From contig NC_058162.1 of assembly GCF_020080835.1 (NCBI RefSeq), positions 12,229,323 to 12,293,322 on the forward strand: DNA of 64,000 nt, in the 5' to 3' direction. A model generated the notes under the pieces. The model searched no databases and was not told the origin of the DNA. It was given only the letters and a program-made list of their open reading frames with translations. This DNA comes from Cotesia glomerata. Lineage: Eukaryota > Arthropoda > Insecta > Hymenoptera > Braconidae. Shown here in pieces: positions 60,652-64,000 of the stretch (the stretch's first letter is position 1; each line of letters starts with the position of its first letter). Both the position numbers and the translations under genes were made by a program.

Positions 60652-62650
60652 CGCGTGCGCGTGTGTGTGTGTGTGCGTGCGTGTGAAAAAATTTCATAAA
60701 AAAAAAAATTTCATCAAATCCTGCCGACCACGTGAAAATCGGTTGATTCATTCAAAAGCTAGTGCAGTTTGATAATTAAAAAAATATTGTTCTATGAAAC
60801 TTCTATCAGACTTTTGAGCTCGAAGAGCTCAAAAGCATTGAAAAGCTATCTTTTTAAGCTCGAAGAGCTCAAAAGCATTGAAAAGCTATCTTTTTAAGCT
60901 CGAAGAGTTTAAAATAACACGTTAATTGTATTTTTGAGCTCGGAGAACTCAAAAACATCATAAGTGCATTTTTAAGCACCTAGGTATGGAATTAGCGGGA
61001 AGTTTCACGGATGGCCTTCAGGGTCTACCGTTTTTCTAATTTTTTGATAGCATTTGACGAAAATTTTTTTCAGATATAATAAATCTTTTGGAGCATTTGT
61101 AGGTTTTCCGTTTCTTATTTAAAGTTTCTACCATTTGTAATTTAAGATTTATAGGCACATCAGAATCAAAAAGTGCTAATACTGACAGCTCTTCAGATAA
61201 ATACCACAAATGCTTAGCGAATTTATTAGAAGCTGCTGTGGAAATTTTTTTATAATTTATCAATTTTTTCATTGTTATTAAATCTTGATATGGAGCTTTG
61301 ATAGCGTTTGGAGCTGTAAACCACGTTTTTAAGTATATTGACACGATAAAAATACGGATTTGATGAATGGAATTTACATCGTCGAACGTTAGATTCGGTT
61401 GCTTTTTGAACATAAATATTTTTAACACATAAATGGCTTTAGATAATCAGCGAGCGTGATGCATTGCTCCTGGTGTTTTAAAAAAGATTCCTCGAGGTGG
61501 AGTAGCGCCCAAAAATATAACAGCTAACTCAAGGAGTTCTCTATAATCGTCACGAGGTTGAAACACCTAAAACAGAAAAAAATATACTGACCATTCTATT
61601 TCAGTTTTTCTGAGCATTCAAAATTTTTGCGACAACTGCATCTTGAATGCCAATTTCATAATCGAACGTATCGATGGTATTTCAAGTATCTTTCAAACGT
61701 TTAAATATTGGTACATTCGGGCCCGATGTCACTGGCCAATAAACTTCTGCAACACTTCGCAAAAGAAGCTCACATATATGATGCCGACATGCGAAGTACA
61801 ATAGGTTTTTATTGAGCTGTTTTTCAAGATACATACATGTTCCTTTGAATTTACCTTTAAACATCATTATTTGATAATAATAAAGCAATTGAAGATCAAC
61901 GTTAACTAGTTACAACGATAAATGATTATTGATCAATAATTCTTACCTGTATTCACATAAGTTGTATCGAAACAAAGTGCTTCAATATGATCAGTAATCT
62001 TCCATTGATCTAAATACTCAATGATTTCACTGGCTTGATTATATCCTGTTGCAGAATCAAGTTTTCCAGCACCTAATATTTGTTCAATTTTTACACTTGA
62101 CACTACAATAGGTAGCCATTAGAATGTTTTGAGATTTTGAGGGTCCCAAAGTCGCTTTCCATCCCAGTGTAATGTCCACGTTTGTGTTATGTCAAAGTTC
62201 TCTTTTAAATTTATAGCCATTTTCTCTCTTAAGTTTTTGCGTTTTTGTTGAATAGTTGTTGCACTGAAATTTACAATTTCAAGATCAATGCCTAAACTTT
62301 GAAGGGCAGCTTTAATGATATGAACAGCACTTCGACTTGTCGTTTGCGTCCTATCCAACGCTGCGACTACTTTAAAAGTAATGAGATCAACTTTTCTTCG
62401 TTTACAAAGAGAATTGTCAAATTCGCCATCATATGATAGTTGTCTTTTTAAACTATTTAATAAAAGCTGACTGTATTCAGATACAGAACAACTATACAAG
62501 CTCTTAGTCAGATCTAAAAAATTTGTGAAAATTAATTTTACAAATTAAAAAATAATTGTATACTTCATTAAGCTTACCTTCACATTCTTGATCATTGTAT
62601 AAAGTTACAGCTGATTGTACTGTATTTTGGTTCAAATTTTCTTCAGAGAT
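60155..62650 (-). pseudogene. Transposase-like gene (family F2) with several stops and an R insertion
   Basis: Exon pieces on the minus strand, 5' to 3'. 62510-61940 reads VVAALDRTQTTSRSA, WTLHWDGKRLWDPQN and ALCFDTTYVNTG, then a GTAAGA donor. About 61860-61592 reads FACRHHICELLLRSVAEVYW. 61566-61045 reads DDYRELLELAVIFLGATPPR, PGAMHHAR and KTWFTAPNA. 60426-60155 reads LKVVNDIAERAVALVQQY and QKQYLLQVVKQHR. I remember this motif order from a widespread invertebrate family of uncharacterised transposase-like proteins; LHWDGK and CFDTT would be RNase H-fold acids. Stops replace residues after NLKTF, FKRLKDT, MHHAR and LQIHPA; three of these are TGA where the family usually has Trp. A family R repeat splits the last exon. 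Confidence 0.7.
60427..61044 (-). repeat. Family R repeat inserted in a coding exon
   Basis: On the minus strand it starts TTAGAAAAACGGTAGACCC and ends with the hairpin and AGCGGGAAGTT. A GT tract with GCGC interruptions lies at 60568-60682. The middle part (TTCGACGCAG to AAGCCGTTC) is deleted. Coding sequence of the F2 gene lies directly on both sides, with A-rich flanks, so the element's ends can be placed within a few bases. Confidence 0.82.
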
Positions 62651-63149
62651 TCTCATAACTGTTGTGCAGAAGAAGATTTTCTAGAATAATTTTTCTGTAA
62701 ATTTTTCTATTGATCGAATAATTTTTCAAGTTTAATTATGCTATTATAAGTTTTAATCACTCTAATGCCACTATCACTCCAAATTTTCATTATTTCATCA
62801 ACAACAATTGTAGCACTCTGATGAATGCTCGTATTCATAACCGACTTTTTGTAAAACATTAAACTTAAAACTTGACGATTCGTGGGTAATTTCGGGGATT
62901 GAATTCACATATTTGATAGCCAATTAAGGGGATATCTTTATTATTATTTTTATTACTATCAGAATTATTTTATGACATTTTGTTTGGTTAAGATGTCTAC
63001 TTTGTGTCAAAACAATAAGATTTTCGACGTAACAATTTACTGAGTCGACTTGAGTGCTGTAGTCGGTGCGGATATGATTAGCACTATAAGTTTGAATTCA
63101 AATATTTATTTTCTGATGATAATAATAATATATTTTACACTTGTTCAGA
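62651..63149. other. Non-coding; possible 5' part of the F2 gene
   Basis: The minus strand here may hold degraded first exon(s) of the F2 gene: text such as AATTTTCATTATTTCATCAA and GATGAATGCTCGTATTC hints at coding, but no frame holds. A (AAT)n run lies near 63120. Confidence 0.3.
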
Positions 63150-63535
63150 TGTTATTAACTTCCCGCTAAGAAAATCGGGAAGTTATTGTTTTCACCCCGT
63201 TTTACGAAAATCGAGTTTTCAACGAATCTCGACGTTTCAAGGTCCTAGGGAGCTTCCCTGACTATTCCCGCGATGGTGTCTGTATGTCTGTATGCATGTG
63301 TGTGTTTAGAACGATTCGGACCGGTAGATTTTAAGAAATCGCTAAAAAACTACAAAACAAAATTTTTTCAAATGTGGTTTTTTAGGATTAACTTTTAAAC
63401 GGCTTTACTGATCAATTCCAAAAACTAATCAGCTCTTAACCTCAAAAAACCACGTCGATCGCCACCAGTCCGGTCAAAATCGGTTGATTCGTTCGAGAGA
63501 TATCGTGAACGAAAGAAAATCGAAAAATAGTATAT
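63150..63535 (-). repeat. Family R repeat, truncated copy
   Basis: It begins (minus 3' end) TTAACTTCCCGCTAAGAAAA and then CACCCCGTTTTACGAAAATC. There is a short TGTCTGTATG/TGTGTGTGTT tract instead of a long microsatellite. Next come AACTTTTAAACGGCTTTACT and the unoccupied LINE target GATTCGTTCGAGAGATATCG. It stops near 63535 at the hairpin element. Confidence 0.72.
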
Positions 63536-63660
63536 TACATACCTAGGGAAGTAAAGTAAGAAATGTCTCAGATCACATGTAATTGTCGGCCGAGGCGAAG
63601 CTGAGGTTGACAAACATGTGATCTGAGGCTTTTTTATTTACTTCCCTTGGAGTGTATATT
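63536..63660. repeat. Hairpin (inverted repeat) element
   Basis: The arms ACCTAGGGAAGTAAAGTAAG...CTCAGATCACATG and CATGTGATCTGAGG...TTTACTTCCCTTGG are near-complementary over ~45 bases around a short GC-rich loop (TCGGCCGAGGCGAAGC). Probably a small MITE or hairpin repeat inserted at the end of the R copy. Confidence 0.7.
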
Positions 63661-64000
63661 AGGGTGAGCCAAAAAAACTAACCTATCGAATTTCTGGGTT
63701 AAAATGAACCAATATATCGAAAAAAAAACTTCCCTGCAAGGCATGATTTTTAGCTCAATTTTGAACGGTGTCGGTGAGCATTCAAAGTTTCTCATTTAAA
63801 TAACACGTAAAAAAATCTTTTTTCATTAAAAATAATATAACTTTTGAACCGCTTGAGATAAAAATTTTTTGACGGCGGATTCTTGAAGGACATTAAATTT
63901 CCTACAAAATCATGCCTGGTTTTATTTTTTAAAGTCAAAAATTCATATATTTACTGGTCATGAAAATTGAGCAAAAAATTAAAATAAGCAATTTTAGGCA
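63661..64000. other. Non-coding repeat-like sequence to the window end
   Basis: It contains GAGCCAAAAAAACTAACC and AACTTTTGAACCGCTTGAG, repeat-like phrases of the AT-rich interspersed family. No gene. Confidence 0.35.

Overview
Insect-type nuclear DNA, AT-rich, with spliced genes (GT..AG introns) and very dense transposable elements. Nothing here is prokaryotic. The isolated ADAM10-like exon, the repeat families and the Maverick/Polinton remains fit an arthropod genome; a parasitoid wasp (Hymenoptera) is my best guess, but the sequence alone does not prove it. The window is a graveyard of nested mobile elements with almost no ordinary host genes. An assembly gap of 100 N lies at 35121-35220.

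Layout. 1-2.1 kb: a minus-strand, four-exon transposase-like gene (family F1), cut by the window edge. 3.5-4.2 kb: a MITE and a long hairpin. 4.9 kb: one ADAM10/Kuzbanian-like exon. 5.3-8.0 kb: an element with ~770-bp inverted arms. 8.2-12 kb: a diverged microsatellite-bearing repeat (family R) holding a LINE 3' end, then hAT and piggyBac remnants with a nested TTAA-flanked MITE. 12.7-30.6 kb: a decayed Maverick/Polinton (adintovirus-like). It has a minus-strand gene split by a 2.1-kb solo LTR, protein-primed DNA polymerase B, integrase with chromodomain, minor capsid, pX-like protein, major capsid and a truncated adenain-type protease. It is broken in the middle by two family R repeats (one with a 1.3-kb CA microsatellite) and by a retrotransposon fragment that itself carries two solo LTRs. 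30.8-35.1 kb: a minus-strand LINE with ORF1 and ORF2. 35.2-38.3 kb: a long gene coding for a MULE-like domain plus a Ulp1 protease. 41.4-43.7 kb: a second F1 copy. 44.8 kb: a piggyBac exon. 45.8-57.5 kb: three head-to-tail copies (A, B, C) of one R1-clade non-LTR retrotransposon. 57.5-59.7 kb: a family R repeat interrupted by a second kind of R1-clade LINE. 60.2-62.6 kb: a transposase-like pseudogene with a family R repeat inserted in its coding exon. 63.1-63.7 kb: a family R end and a hairpin element.

How the parts relate. The most interesting pattern is a chain of target relationships. Family R is itself mobile: an insertion into a coding exon is visible. Its structure (subterminal inverted repeats, central CA microsatellite, 3' hairpin) resembles DINE/Helentron-type elements. 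The CA tract of R is where the A/B/C retrotransposon family has landed. A different R1-clade LINE has inserted twice, in two different R copies, at the same internal site, with 15-16 bp target duplications. So R appears to act as a landing platform for two separate retrotransposon lineages.
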